From: Chitinispirillales bacterium
Lineage (GTDB): Bacteria > Fibrobacterota > Chitinivibrionia > Chitinivibrionales > Chitinivibrionaceae
Direction of reading: 5' to 3'
Length of the DNA stretch: 19,953 nucleotides
Assembly: GCA_031254455.1 (NCBI GenBank)
Contig: JAIRUI010000084.1
Coordinates: forward strand, 1 to 19,953
This document shows, in pieces, positions 1 to 7,810 of this stretch (position 1 is the first letter of the stretch; each line of letters opens with the position of its first letter). The position numbers were made by a program, and so were the translations under genes. Under the pieces are notes generated by a model. It was given only the letters and a program-made list of their open reading frames with translations, was not told where the DNA came from and did no database searches.

Positions 1-118
1 GAGTTTCGCAAAACTCTTTCACTAAACCAAAAGTAATTATTGGAAAAATCACTTTCGTTGTTGAACGTGAAAGCATTTTTTCTATTTTAGACACGCAATA
101 TGTTAATTCATTTTCCAT
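1..118 (-). CDS. Unknown protein, N-terminal part (runs off the window)
   Basis: Reading the minus strand from the ATG at 118-116 gives 39 residues beginning MENELTYCVSKIEKML and staying open to base 1, so the gene would continue beyond the window. It starts 3 bases after the stop of the 122-337 gene and in the same frame. No Shine-Dalgarno sequence precedes it, so translation would depend on re-initiation after the upstream stop. It could be a separate coupled gene, or the rest of a longer protein interrupted by the TAA at 122-124. No family is recognised. Confidence 0.4.
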   Translation of the reverse strand, partial: MENELTYCVSKIEKMLSRSTTKVIFPIITFGLVKEFCET

Positions 119-121
119 AAT

Positions 122-337
122 TTATGCTGTTTTATTGTTAAATGAACGTTCGTAAGGATATGACCTTGTTCTTTTCGGGGATACCCATTTTGAAACAGCA
201 AAAGAAGTTTTACCGTCTTGCAGAAGACAATATGAGGGAACCTTATTAATGTCGAATTTATTGATTTCAACAGTTTGCAAGTCTTCCGACAGAAGCGCCT
301 TATATTTAATTCCCGTTATTTTACCTGTAATTTCCAT
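122..337 (-). CDS. Small hypothetical protein, 71 aa, possibly truncated
   Basis: The ATG at 337-335 has a good ribosome site (GAGGA, about 5 bases upstream). The product is basic at its C-terminal end, with the stretch SKWVSPKRTRSYPYER at about residues 49-64. That stretch resembles, from memory, a conserved motif in longer uncharacterised proteins found in accessory regions; in those the protein continues well past this point, whereas here it stops 7 residues later. It may therefore be a truncated copy. There is no signal peptide or membrane segment. A tandem promoter-like repeat lies directly upstream. Function unknown. Confidence 0.5.
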   Translation of the reverse strand: MEITGKITGIKYKALLSEDLQTVEINKFDINKVPSYCLLQDGKTSFAVSKWVSPKRTRSYPYERSFNNKTA

Positions 338-342
338 ATTTC

Positions 343-372
343 CTCAGTATAACATACCGCTCAGTATAACAT
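343..372 (-). promoter_or_regulatory. Tandem 13-bp repeat carrying two extended -10 elements
   Basis: The 13-mer CTCAGTATAACAT occurs at 343-355 and again at 360-372, a 17-base period. Read on the minus strand each copy contains TGTTATACT, a good extended -10 promoter element (TGnTATAAT type). The copy nearer the gene also supplies the GAGGA ribosome site of the 122-337 gene. Transcription from the nearer copy would start almost at the ATG; from the farther copy it would leave a leader of about 20 bases. No convincing -35 element is seen at either. It could instead be a repressor site or a duplicated recombination site. Confidence 0.4.
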
Positions 373-421
373 GCAAAATACGTTATGGCGGCAATCAATG
401 TAAAATTCGCTCACTCTTGTT

Positions 422-3400
422 TTAATCGAAATCTTTGGCTTTTGCAAGAAGCCCCATAGTCATTTTCGCCTGTAAAACAGGTTCGTTTTGAGAAATTTTA
501 GTTTTTAGTTTTATTTCTTTTCCATAATCTATAATAAATTCTGCGTTTTCGATTTTCATGAATCGTGAGCAAATTTTTTGTACGTTTTCATCGCTTCCGC
601 AAATCGTCAACGTCAAATTCTCGTCTTCGCATACGAGTTCTTTCACGCTCAAATTCCGTGCAAGAATTTTTATTCCAATAAAAAGCAAAAGTTCTACGAC
701 AGGTTCGGGGATCGCACCGAATCTATCGACAATTTCATTTTGAAAATCATTCAACTCGTCTATGGTTTTTGCCGAAGTGCATTTTTGGTAAAGCATAATT
801 TGCAGCGATGTGTCGCTGACGTAATCCGACGGGAAATACCCGTGAAGTTTTATACGGATTTTTGGTTCAACCGTCTGTTCCGTCTGATTTTCAATATTTT
901 TAAGCCGCTCAATTTCCTCTTTGAGCAACTGACAATAAAGTTCAAAACCGACCGCCGAAATTGAGCCGCTTTGGTCTGTTCCTAATAAGTTCCCCGCGCC
1001 GCGAAGTTCCAAATCCCGCATAGCAAGTTGAAATCCGCTGCCTAAATCCGTATATTGTTCCAACGCTTTAAGGCGTTTCATAGAATCGTCTTTAACCGTT
1101 TTGAACGATTTCACTAAAAAATACGCAAACGCCTGCAAATTGCTTCTTCCTACTCGTCCGCGAAGTTGATACAGCTGCGACAAGCCCAATTTATCGCTGT
1201 TTTCAACGATAATCGTGTTAGCGTTAGGAATGTCTATGCCGTTTTCGATAATCGTCGTGCAAATCAAAATGTCGTATTGCCCCGCAATAAATTTCCCCAT
1301 AGTTTTATCGATTTTCTCGCCTTCCATCTGTCCGTGCGCCATGGCGATTTTTGCATTCGGAACTAATTTTTCGATTCGCAAATACAATTCGTTAAGCCCT
1401 TCTATTCTGTTTAAAACAACAAACGCCTGCCCGCCTCTTTCCAATTCGTTTTCAAGCGCCGATTTTATTAAATCGTCGTGAGATTCGGCAACCCGCGTTT
1501 CAATGGACAATCTGTTTTGCGGCGCGGTATTTATAAGCGACAAATCGCGTATTCCCGCCATAGACATGTGCAAAGTCCGCGGAATAGGCGTCGCACTCAT
1601 CGACAAAACGTTTATAGAATGTCTGAAATTTGTAAATAAATCCTTTTGACTGACGCCGAATCTTTGTTCTTCGTCTATTATCAGCAGTCCCAAATTTTTG
1701 AAATTCACGTCTTTTGACAAAATTTTGTGCGTACCTATTAAAATATCTATTTTACCGTCTTTTAATTTTTGTTTGATCTCATTGGATTTCGCATCTTCCA
1801 CAAGACGGCTTAACTCCTCTATTCTCACAGGAAACTGCGCCATTCTCGCCTTAAAAGTCTGCGCGTGCTGAGACGCTAAAATTGTAGTCGGAGCAAGAAC
1901 CGCCGTCTGAAATCCGCTCATTGCCGCTTTAAACGCCGCTCGCATCGCCACTTCGGTTTTGCCGAATCCCACGTCTCCGCAAACCAATCTGTCCATCGGT
2001 TTTTTGTCTTCCAAGTCCTTTTTTACCTGCTCAATCGCACCGATTTGATCAATGGTCGGCTCAAATTCAAACAAATCTTCAAACTCGTTTTGCCATTTGC
2101 CGTCTGCTCCGAAAACTAAACCTTCGCTAAATTCACGTTTTGCGTAAAGTTTTGCCATTTTTAGCGCCATTTCCTGCAACTGTTGGCGCGTCCGTTCTTT
2201 TTTTCTTGCCCAAGACGGACTTCCAAGCTGCGACAGTTCGGGAGAAAGACCGTCTTTCCCGATGTATTTTTGGATTTTGTAATAATCGATAATCGGCACT
2301 TGCAGCATCGCTTTGTCACGGTATTCAATGAACAGACAATCCTGCTCAAATTCGCCGATTTTCACTTTGTCAACCCCTATATATTTTCCGATACCGTGGT
2401 CAACATGCACTACGATATCGCCTCGAGAAAGTGAATCGTAATTTATAGAAGCCGCGCGTTTCGCCATTTTTTGAGCGTATTTTTTACTGAAATTTCTGTC
2501 GAAAATTTTACTTTCATTGTAAACGAAAATCTTTTTTTTAAGTGAAAAAAAACCGTTTTTAATCGCGTTAACTTCTATTGTCGGCGCTTCGACGTTTTGT
2601 TCTTCAAGCATTTCTTTGAGTCGATTGGCAAAGCCGTGGTTTTCGGCAAAAATTACAATTTCAAACCCCATTTCGCGTTTATGATACAGGTCTTTTAAAA
2701 AAAGCGCAAAATCGCCGTTAAACGAATGCTGGTTCATAAAATCGAAACTGTAATTATTATAATCTTTTTTGTTTTGGGCGTTCACAAAACATGTCTTGAA
2801 ATTGTCGTATTTTTTCAAAATTTCGGATGAAATCAAAAGTTCTTCGGGCTGTGAAATAAACGGTGCGACAATTTCTGGTACGCGGCTTTTATGGCTTTCA
2901 TAATTGGCGATTTCACGTTCATAGCATCTGTCAAAATCAGGCGGCCCGTTTTGAATAACCAAGGTGTTTTTTGGGAAATATTCAAAAATATTCGTTTCTT
3001 TTCTGTCGAACCATTTGTAAAACCATTCCAATCCGTCAATTTCATTAAAAACGCTCCAAGAATGTGCGATAAATTCGTAGTTTTTTTTGTCGATTCTGTT
3101 TTCTTCGCAATATTTTTTTATTTTGAGCAAGGCTTCGTCGCGTTTCTCCACTGACGGCGAAAATTCTCGCATCGGCAAAATCGTAATTTGACTTATCGGC
3201 TTGATTGAACGCTGCTTAAAAATGTCAAATTCACGAATCGAATCTATTGTATCGCCCCAAAATTCCAATCGAATCGGATTTTCACTTCCGAATGCGTAAA
3301 TATCAAAAATCCCGCCTCGTTTTGAGTATTGTCCGGGACTATTCACGGAACTTTCCCGCGTAAATCCGGCGTTTGTAAGTTTTTGCGCAAGCAACCCTGG

Positions 3401-3820
3401 TGCGATTTCTTCATTGACAACAAGCGTTATCGTCGAATTGAACAGGTCTTGCGCGGCGGCGATCGGCTCAAAAATCGTAGAAATCGGCATTACGACTATT
3501 TTTGCCTTTCCGTCAAGGATTTCGTTTAAAACAATAAGCCGCCGCTCGCGTATGGGACCAAAAACCGAGCGCATATTATACGGCACGTTTTGCGCTTGAG
3601 GAAACAATTTCGCACAGTCGTTCTCCAAAGAATTTAACTCCTCGCAAATTCTTTCGGCGCTTTTTTGGTCTTGCGTCAAGACCGCGCACAGATCGTTTTT
3701 CTTGTTTTTGTAAATGTCGTAGATCAAAAAAGAATCGACGCTTTCGGCGATTCCGTTCACATAAACGGAATTTTTTTGCGATTCTTTCGTAATTTCGTCG
3801 AATAAAGGGTTAAAATTCAT
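422..3820 (-). CDS. mfd: Transcription-repair coupling factor Mfd
   Basis: A 1132-residue cytoplasmic DNA translocase that removes RNA polymerase stalled at DNA lesions and recruits UvrA for excision repair. The length is normal for Mfd. The N-terminal UvrB-like region covers roughly residues 1-350. The RNA polymerase interaction domain starts near residue 472 with HVDHGIGKYIGV. The Walker A motif GDVGFGKTE is at 615-623, the DEEQ box at 716-719, and helicase motif VI LRGRVGRS near 886-893. The C-terminal domain that masks UvrA binding follows from about residue 1000. The ATG start has only a weak ribosome site, but the N-terminus fits the family. It lies 36 bases behind the tRNA-Lys gene on the same strand and may be transcribed with it. 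All key motifs are intact. Confidence 0.97.
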   Translation of the reverse strand: MNFNPLFDEITKESQKNSVYVNGIAESVDSFLIYDIYKNKKNDLCAVLTQDQKSAERICEELNSLENDCAKLFPQAQNVPYNMRSVFGPIRERRLIVLNEILDGKAKIVVMPISTIFEPIAAAQDLFNSTITLVVNEEIAPGLLAQKLTNAGFTRESSVNSPGQYSKRGGIFDIYAFGSENPIRLEFWGDTIDSIREFDIFKQRSIKPISQITILPMREFSPSVEKRDEALLKIKKYCEENRIDKKNYEFIAHSWSVFNEIDGLEWFYKWFDRKETNIFEYFPKNTLVIQNGPPDFDRCYEREIANYESHKSRVPEIVAPFISQPEELLISSEILKKYDNFKTCFVNAQNKKDYNNYSFDFMNQHSFNGDFALFLKDLYHKREMGFEIVIFAENHGFANRLKEMLEEQNVEAPTIEVNAIKNGFFSLKKKIFVYNESKIFDRNFSKKYAQKMAKRAASINYDSLSRGDIVVHVDHGIGKYIGVDKVKIGEFEQDCLFIEYRDKAMLQVPIIDYYKIQKYIGKDGLSPELSQLGSPSWARKKERTRQQLQEMALKMAKLYAKREFSEGLVFGADGKWQNEFEDLFEFEPTIDQIGAIEQVKKDLEDKKPMDRLVCGDVGFGKTEVAMRAAFKAAMSGFQTAVLAPTTILASQHAQTFKARMAQFPVRIEELSRLVEDAKSNEIKQKLKDGKIDILIGTHKILSKDVNFKNLGLLIIDEEQRFGVSQKDLFTNFRHSINVLSMSATPIPRTLHMSMAGIRDLSLINTAPQNRLSIETRVAESHDDLIKSALENELERGGQAFVVLNRIEGLNELYLRIEKLVPNAKIAMAHGQMEGEKIDKTMGKFIAGQYDILICTTIIENGIDIPNANTIIVENSDKLGLSQLYQLRGRVGRSNLQAFAYFLVKSFKTVKDDSMKRLKALEQYTDLGSGFQLAMRDLELRGAGNLLGTDQSGSISAVGFELYCQLLKEEIERLKNIENQTEQTVEPKIRIKLHGYFPSDYVSDTSLQIMLYQKCTSAKTIDELNDFQNEIVDRFGAIPEPVVELLLFIGIKILARNLSVKELVCEDENLTLTICGSDENVQKICSRFMKIENAEFIIDYGKEIKLKTKISQNEPVLQAKMTMGLLAKAKDFD

Positions 3821-3856
3821 AGATTCTGCGGCTGAAATTCTTTTGTAAAAAGAAAA

Positions 3857-3929
3857 TGAGTCAGGAGGGATTTGAACCCGCGACCCACGCCTTAAAAGGG
3901 CGTTGCTCTACCAGCTGAGCTACTGACTC
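3857..3929 (-). tRNA. tRNA-Lys (anticodon TTT)
   Basis: The minus strand folds as a 73-base cloverleaf. The acceptor stem is GAGTCAG/CTGACTC (7 of 7 paired), the D stem GCTC/GAGC, and the anticodon stem ACGCC/GGCGT with loop CTTTTAA, so the anticodon is TTT. The T arm is GCGGG-TTCAAAT-CCCTC. The discriminator base is A and no CCA tail is encoded. The second T-stem pair is a C-U mismatch, which is unusual; all other stems are perfect. The gene is preceded by a good promoter at 3956-3984 and followed after 36 bases by mfd. Confidence 0.95.
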
Positions 3930-3955
3930 AAAAAATATCTTATCAAAACGAGACA

Positions 3956-3984
3956 AATATACTTTTTGCGTTTGGAAAAATCAA
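3956..3984 (-). promoter_or_regulatory. Sigma70-type promoter for tRNA-Lys (and perhaps mfd)
   Basis: On the minus strand TTGATT (3984-3979) and TATATT (3961-3956) are separated by exactly 17 bases. The predicted start lies roughly 20 bases before the mature tRNA 5' end. No terminator is visible between the tRNA and mfd, so read-through into mfd is likely. Confidence 0.65.
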
Positions 3985-4007
3985 GGATACTTTTATTTTT
4001 TGATAAT

Positions 4008-4050
4008 TTTACCCGTAAATAAACTTAAATCATAATAAAAAACGGGTAAA
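4008..4050. repeat. 9-bp inverted repeat between the B12 operon and the tRNA promoter
   Basis: TTTACCCGT at 4008-4016 is exactly complementary to ACGGGTAAA at 4042-4050, with a 25-base AT-rich loop. It sits directly downstream of the terminator at 4053-4095 in the minus-strand direction and upstream of the tRNA promoter. It may be a second, weaker transcription stop or a protein-binding site. The rest of 3930-4119 holds only the promoter and the terminator. Confidence 0.4.
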
Positions 4051-4052
4051 TC

Positions 4053-4095
4053 GAAAAAACACAACGAAGCAATACGTTACATATCGCTTCGTTGT
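4053..4095 (-). terminator. Intrinsic terminator of the B12 uptake operon
   Basis: ACAACGAAGC (4061-4070) pairs with GCTTCGTTGT (4086-4095) in a 10-bp stem. On the minus strand the stem is followed within two bases by a run of six T. It lies 25 bases past the stop of the lipoprotein gene, so it ends the receptor-lipoprotein transcript. Confidence 0.8.
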
Positions 4096-4119
4096 AAATA
4101 TAAGTTTAAATTAATTCTT

Positions 4120-5181
4120 TCAATTCTTTGCTTCAAAAACCGAAATAGTCAAATCCTCATAAGAACCTACAAAAATTTTTCCATTGCCGTTACCGCAAAC
4201 GCCGTGCGGATTGAAATAAGCCGAATTTTCAAACGGTACCTGTTTAATTATTTCACCGTCTGCCGTTAAATAGGTTAATTTACCATTGTCCTTACATTCC
4301 AAAATATAAAAATTTCCGTCTGCAAAACCAACGTCTGCATCACTGTCAATTACTTTTTTAGAGGAATATTTGTTGTTGGAAATTACGCCGTATTTTCCTG
4401 CCGTATAATCGGTCTCGATAGTTACCGTTGTCGCGCCGGCGGATTTAATTGAAGATATAGGTAACTGTGTAGTTGCATTAAAATCAATTTCCTTGTTCGC
4501 CAAAGAATACTTATACACGTTGCTTCCGCTTCCAAGCCACAAAGCGTTTGTGTTTTGGTTGTAAGAAATCGTCTTAACCGAATTTTTTGCACCCAATTCA
4601 TCTACAGGACTTAAAGAATTATTGTTCAAATTGAATGTTGCAACATAAGAATCTTCGGAGAGATCATCATTAAAACCCTTAAGCATGAGTAAGTACGCTT
4701 CATTGTCCGAAACGAATTCAATTTTTGCGGGGTCCGCTCCTGCAGTCGCACCGTCTAAAATCGTTTGCGCCGTTGCGCTTGTCAGGTCGATTTTTGTAAT
4801 TCCGCCGTCCACGGCAAAATAATCGCCCATATCCAAAACGAACAAATTATTTCCGCGAATTTCAATTTCAACAACGTTCATAAAATTGCTTTCAAACGTC
4901 CGTAAAACATTTCCCGCTTCATCGAGTTCCAAGATTTTGGAGTTACCCGCCGGAACCCAACCATTAAAGTATTGAAATGCCGCGTAAATTTTCCCGTTAT
5001 TATACTTAACGTCCTGCAACTTTGCTTGACTTGCTTCCGGAAGACTGCTTAAATCAATACTTCTTTTATAAGTAATGTCACCCCCCCCATTACCATCCCC
5101 ATCATTACTCGACTTTGAACAGCCAAACAACACCAAAGCGGCAAACGTCGCCGCCAAATACAAATTAAACCACTTTTTCAT
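4120..5181 (-). CDS. Beta-propeller surface lipoprotein, BtuG-like (B12 capture)
   Basis: A 353-residue predicted lipoprotein. The signal peptide ends in the lipobox LFGC with the modified Cys at residue 21, followed by a flexible Ser/Asp/Gly tether. The rest shows repeated beta-strand blocks about 40-50 residues apart, such as NGKIYAAFQ, GNNLFVLDMGDY, NALWLGSGSNVYKY, GNFYILE and GKIFVGSYEDL, as in YncE-like beta-propellers. It is the second gene of a cobalamin-riboswitch operon, 36 bases after a BtuB-like receptor, with a very strong ribosome site (AAGGAGG). Known biology: in Bacteroides, BtuG is a surface beta-propeller lipoprotein that caps BtuB and binds B12 with very high affinity. The same role is inferred here from fold pattern plus context; sequence alone does not prove B12 binding. 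An eight-G tract encodes residues 32-34. Confidence 0.75.
   Translation of the reverse strand: MKKWFNLYLAATFAALVLFGCSKSSNDGDGNGGGDITYKRSIDLSSLPEASQAKLQDVKYNNGKIYAAFQYFNGWVPAGNSKILELDEAGNVLRTFESNFMNVVEIEIRGNNLFVLDMGDYFAVDGGITKIDLTSATAQTILDGATAGADPAKIEFVSDNEAYLLMLKGFNDDLSEDSYVATFNLNNNSLSPVDELGAKNSVKTISYNQNTNALWLGSGSNVYKYSLANKEIDFNATTQLPISSIKSAGATTVTIETDYTAGKYGVISNNKYSSKKVIDSDADVGFADGNFYILECKDNGKLTYLTADGEIIKQVPFENSAYFNPHGVCGNGNGKIFVGSYEDLTISVFEAKN
5081..5088 (-). repeat. G8 homopolymer in the lipoprotein tether codons
   Basis: Eight C on the plus strand (eight G on the coding strand) encode Gly32-Gly34, 11 residues after the lipidated Cys. Gain or loss of one base would frameshift the lipoprotein early. 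Tracts of this length in surface-protein genes are classic slipped-strand phase-variation sites, but switching here is only inferred. Confidence 0.6.
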
Positions 5182-5217
5182 AAACCCTCCTTAAAGGTTA
5201 CAAGTTAATAAGACACA

Positions 5218-7263
5218 TTATATTTCCCATAAAACACTGCTTTTCATACTGATTCCCGGATACCTCAAAACGAAATATTGATTCTCAAGCGCCGTAATTT
5301 TTTCGGGTGAATTTCCCGCCGTGCAAATATCATAAACCCCGATTTGCAACATGATTTTATCTATTTTTTGTTCCAAAACAAAATGAAAAAACGAAAGCCC
5401 TTTTCTTTTTTCATCGAAAGGAACACGATGAATATTATATAAATCGTGATAATACGCTGACTTATACGAAAACGACGGAATGAAACAAAAGCCTGCGAAA
5501 TCGCCGATTTTTATCTCGGTATTGATTTTCAAACGGCTTTCGTTGGGCAAATAAAGTTTTTTATTGCTTTTTTCGCTCAAATTGCGCGGTTCTTGATAAG
5601 TCAAATTATTTTTCAATTCGACTTTTGGGGAAATCTTATAAAAAATATCGTTTTCAATTCCGTAAGTTATTGATTTTGCAATGTTTTGCGCTTTCCCGAC
5701 ATTACCGAAATAAACAATGCGTATCAAGTCGTGCGAATAATTGACAAAACTCGCCGTCGATACTTTAATTTTGTCATAAGATCCTGAATTTATACCTACT
5801 TGCGATGAAAAAATCTTTTCCGGCAGCAAATTTGTGCTTGGGATTATGCCGTAATAACCGTATCGTTGGCGCAAATTTGGTATTCTCTCCGCAAAAACCG
5901 CATCTGCAAATATTTGTATCGGCTTAATTAAAAAGTAATTATTTATATTAAATCGCAGGGATTTATCGGAATCGCAATTTGTAGCGTCGGGGATGTTTTT
6001 ATAGACAAAGCCTTCTTTCCAATTATTAGTTTTATCCGCATATCCGCGAATAGTTCCGCCCAAAATTATTTCCGGATAAGGCGTAAAAAAAGACAAATCG
6101 GCGGAAACCGCGCCGTTGAGACGATTAACTTCTCTGTCGCTTATATCAAATCCCGTGATTTCGTTTTGATAATTTATTTTTTCGAAACGTGTCGAAGCGT
6201 ATAAAGATACGGCGAAATTTCGTCCCGCTTCAAATTTATGAAAATACCCGAAATCAAATACCGAATTTTTTGTCGCGATTTCACCTTTTCCGTTTTTTGG
6301 CAAAAGAGAATATGGGAACGCTATATTATCTTTACTTGTCCAACAGAATTTGTCGTTTGAAAAAATCGCGAAAATATTGATTTTGTTCTCAAATCCGCCA
6401 TGAAATTTTTGGGTTAACGAAAAAGCATAGTCTCCGTTTTCATCGTAAGCGCTTTGGTTGCGAAATTTATAAAGAACTCCCGCCGGCGACGGAATTTCGT
6501 AGATTGAACGAAAAACCGAGAAATCACCGTTAATGTCAAAGTTTTTTTGTGAATTTTTTATATTTCCCGAAAGCGAAAACGAGCGGTATTTATTGTTGTC
6601 CATAGTTCGTATCGTATCGTCTTTTTCGTGACCTTTCCCATAAAAAGTTCCGTTGTAATCCATATATTTGTAATTATTTTCCGCAGAATGCCAATTTCCT
6701 GAAAGCGATAATTTAGTTTTTGGACTTACGGGAATAAAATTGATATTTACAAAAGAATGAGTTTCACCGAAACTGCCTAAAAGTAAAAAAAACTGTGAAT
6801 TAAAATCAAAAATATTTTCATCGTTGTAATTTTCGGTAATAATGTCCACCGCGCCGCCAAGCGTATTACCGCCTAATTGCGCAGGGACAAAACCCTTGTA
6901 AATCTTTATGTTTGAAATATTTAAGCCGTTAAATCTTGACATATCGACTGTTGCGCCGGCGGCGCTTGCTACGGAATTTCCGTTTAAGAAAACGCCAAGC
7001 CTTCCGCCTGAAATTCCGCGGATAGAGAAATTCTCAAAATTTCCGACCGCACCGCCTCTGTCTTTTTGAACGCCGCTTTCAAAAGCGATCGTTTTCAAAA
7101 CACCCTGCGATTTCGCTTTTTCACCCGAAACTCGTTTTACAATACTTTCATTTTGAACGGCAGAGTCAATCTCTTCGACGATAAGCATCGTGTCGGCAAA
7201 AAACTGCGCGAAACTTAAAACACTGCAAAACATTATCGGCAAAAAGACCGAATAAAATCTCAA
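5218..7263 (-). CDS. btuB: TonB-dependent outer-membrane receptor, BtuB-like cobalamin transporter
   Basis: A 681-residue outer-membrane receptor that would import cobalamin using TonB energy. A signal peptide covers about residues 1-20. The TonB box DTMLIVEE (24-31) aligns well with DTLVVT of E. coli BtuB. The plug domain (about 35-155) contains FSIRGISGGRLGVFLNG and ends in LGGNTLGGAVDIITE, as in the family. The remainder is barrel-like, with alternating aromatic strands. The start is TTG at 7263-7261, supported by GGAG 6 bases upstream; the first ATG is inside the signal peptide. The substrate call rests on the cobalamin riboswitch directly upstream and the BtuG-like lipoprotein downstream. 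Without that context it would be only a generic receptor. Confidence 0.85.
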   Translation of the reverse strand: MRFYSVFLPIMFCSVLSFAQFFADTMLIVEEIDSAVQNESIVKRVSGEKAKSQGVLKTIAFESGVQKDRGGAVGNFENFSIRGISGGRLGVFLNGNSVASAAGATVDMSRFNGLNISNIKIYKGFVPAQLGGNTLGGAVDIITENYNDENIFDFNSQFFLLLGSFGETHSFVNINFIPVSPKTKLSLSGNWHSAENNYKYMDYNGTFYGKGHEKDDTIRTMDNNKYRSFSLSGNIKNSQKNFDINGDFSVFRSIYEIPSPAGVLYKFRNQSAYDENGDYAFSLTQKFHGGFENKINIFAIFSNDKFCWTSKDNIAFPYSLLPKNGKGEIATKNSVFDFGYFHKFEAGRNFAVSLYASTRFEKINYQNEITGFDISDREVNRLNGAVSADLSFFTPYPEIILGGTIRGYADKTNNWKEGFVYKNIPDATNCDSDKSLRFNINNYFLIKPIQIFADAVFAERIPNLRQRYGYYGIIPSTNLLPEKIFSSQVGINSGSYDKIKVSTASFVNYSHDLIRIVYFGNVGKAQNIAKSITYGIENDIFYKISPKVELKNNLTYQEPRNLSEKSNKKLYLPNESRLKINTEIKIGDFAGFCFIPSFSYKSAYYHDLYNIHRVPFDEKRKGLSFFHFVLEQKIDKIMLQIGVYDICTAGNSPEKITALENQYFVLRYPGISMKSSVLWEI

Positions 7264-7324
7264 AATTCACTCCGAAAAAAACGTATAAGCAATTAAGTCA
7301 TCAGCAAAACCGCTCTGAAAATTT

Positions 7325-7480
7325 TACGAAGGTCTTCCGGCTTAAATCTTAAATCTCCGCCTTCCCAAAAAACTTTTTCAGTGGCGTTTTGTCGAGATTT
7401 TTTGCAGATTAATACGGCAACTGTGATTGCTTATGATTTTCACATAATTCCCTGACGCGCAAAACTTACCGGAAATATAC
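7325..7480 (-). ncRNA. Cobalamin (B12) riboswitch
   Basis: The minus-strand leader of the receptor gene shows the cobalamin aptamer signature in the right order. First comes GGGAAT with a hairpin of TATG/CATA around TGAAAAT, then GCCACTG (plus 7379-7385), then GGGAAGG (7360-7366), then the B12 box AAGCCGGAAGACC (7331-7343). About 70 bases separate the B12 box from the TTG start and hold the expression platform. B12 binding is expected to turn the operon off. The outer ends are approximate. Weak promoter-like boxes (TTGTTC then TATATT, spacing about 15) lie just upstream near 7482-7509. Confidence 0.92.
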
Positions 7481-7570
7481 TATATTGCACAATAGAACAA
7501 GATAATTAGAACCTTGCTTTCGTCGATTATACAAAAAGTATTTTAATTGTCAGGGAAAGGAAATTAAATA

Positions 7571-7810
7571 ATGAAAAAAGAAACTAAATCAGATATTATC
7601 GCTTTGGCTATTGCGTTCGTCATCTCATATACCGGATATATAATAATGGGAATTTCCGACTACTGCGACGATAACGGAGAAAGTTTTCTAGAAGTATTTT
7701 GGGAAACGCTCTTAGTCGGTCTAACATCTCCATTGCCTATGATATGGACTGGCTATCCTTTTGTAATTTACCTTATTATTCGTTTTTGTATCAATAGATT
7801 TTCCCATTAA
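7571..7810 (+). CDS. Small membrane protein, 79 aa, unknown function
   Basis: An ATG start with ribosome site AAAGGA about 9 bases upstream. Two hydrophobic segments (about residues 9-28 and 46-72) are separated by an acidic stretch containing DYCDDNGESFLE, so a two-pass membrane protein is likely. It is divergent from the B12 operon, and its last 4 bases overlap the end of the broken gene on the other strand. No family is recognised. Confidence 0.6.
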   Translation: MKKETKSDIIALAIAFVISYTGYIIMGISDYCDDNGESFLEVFWETLLVGLTSPLPMIWTGYPFVIYLIIRFCINRFSH

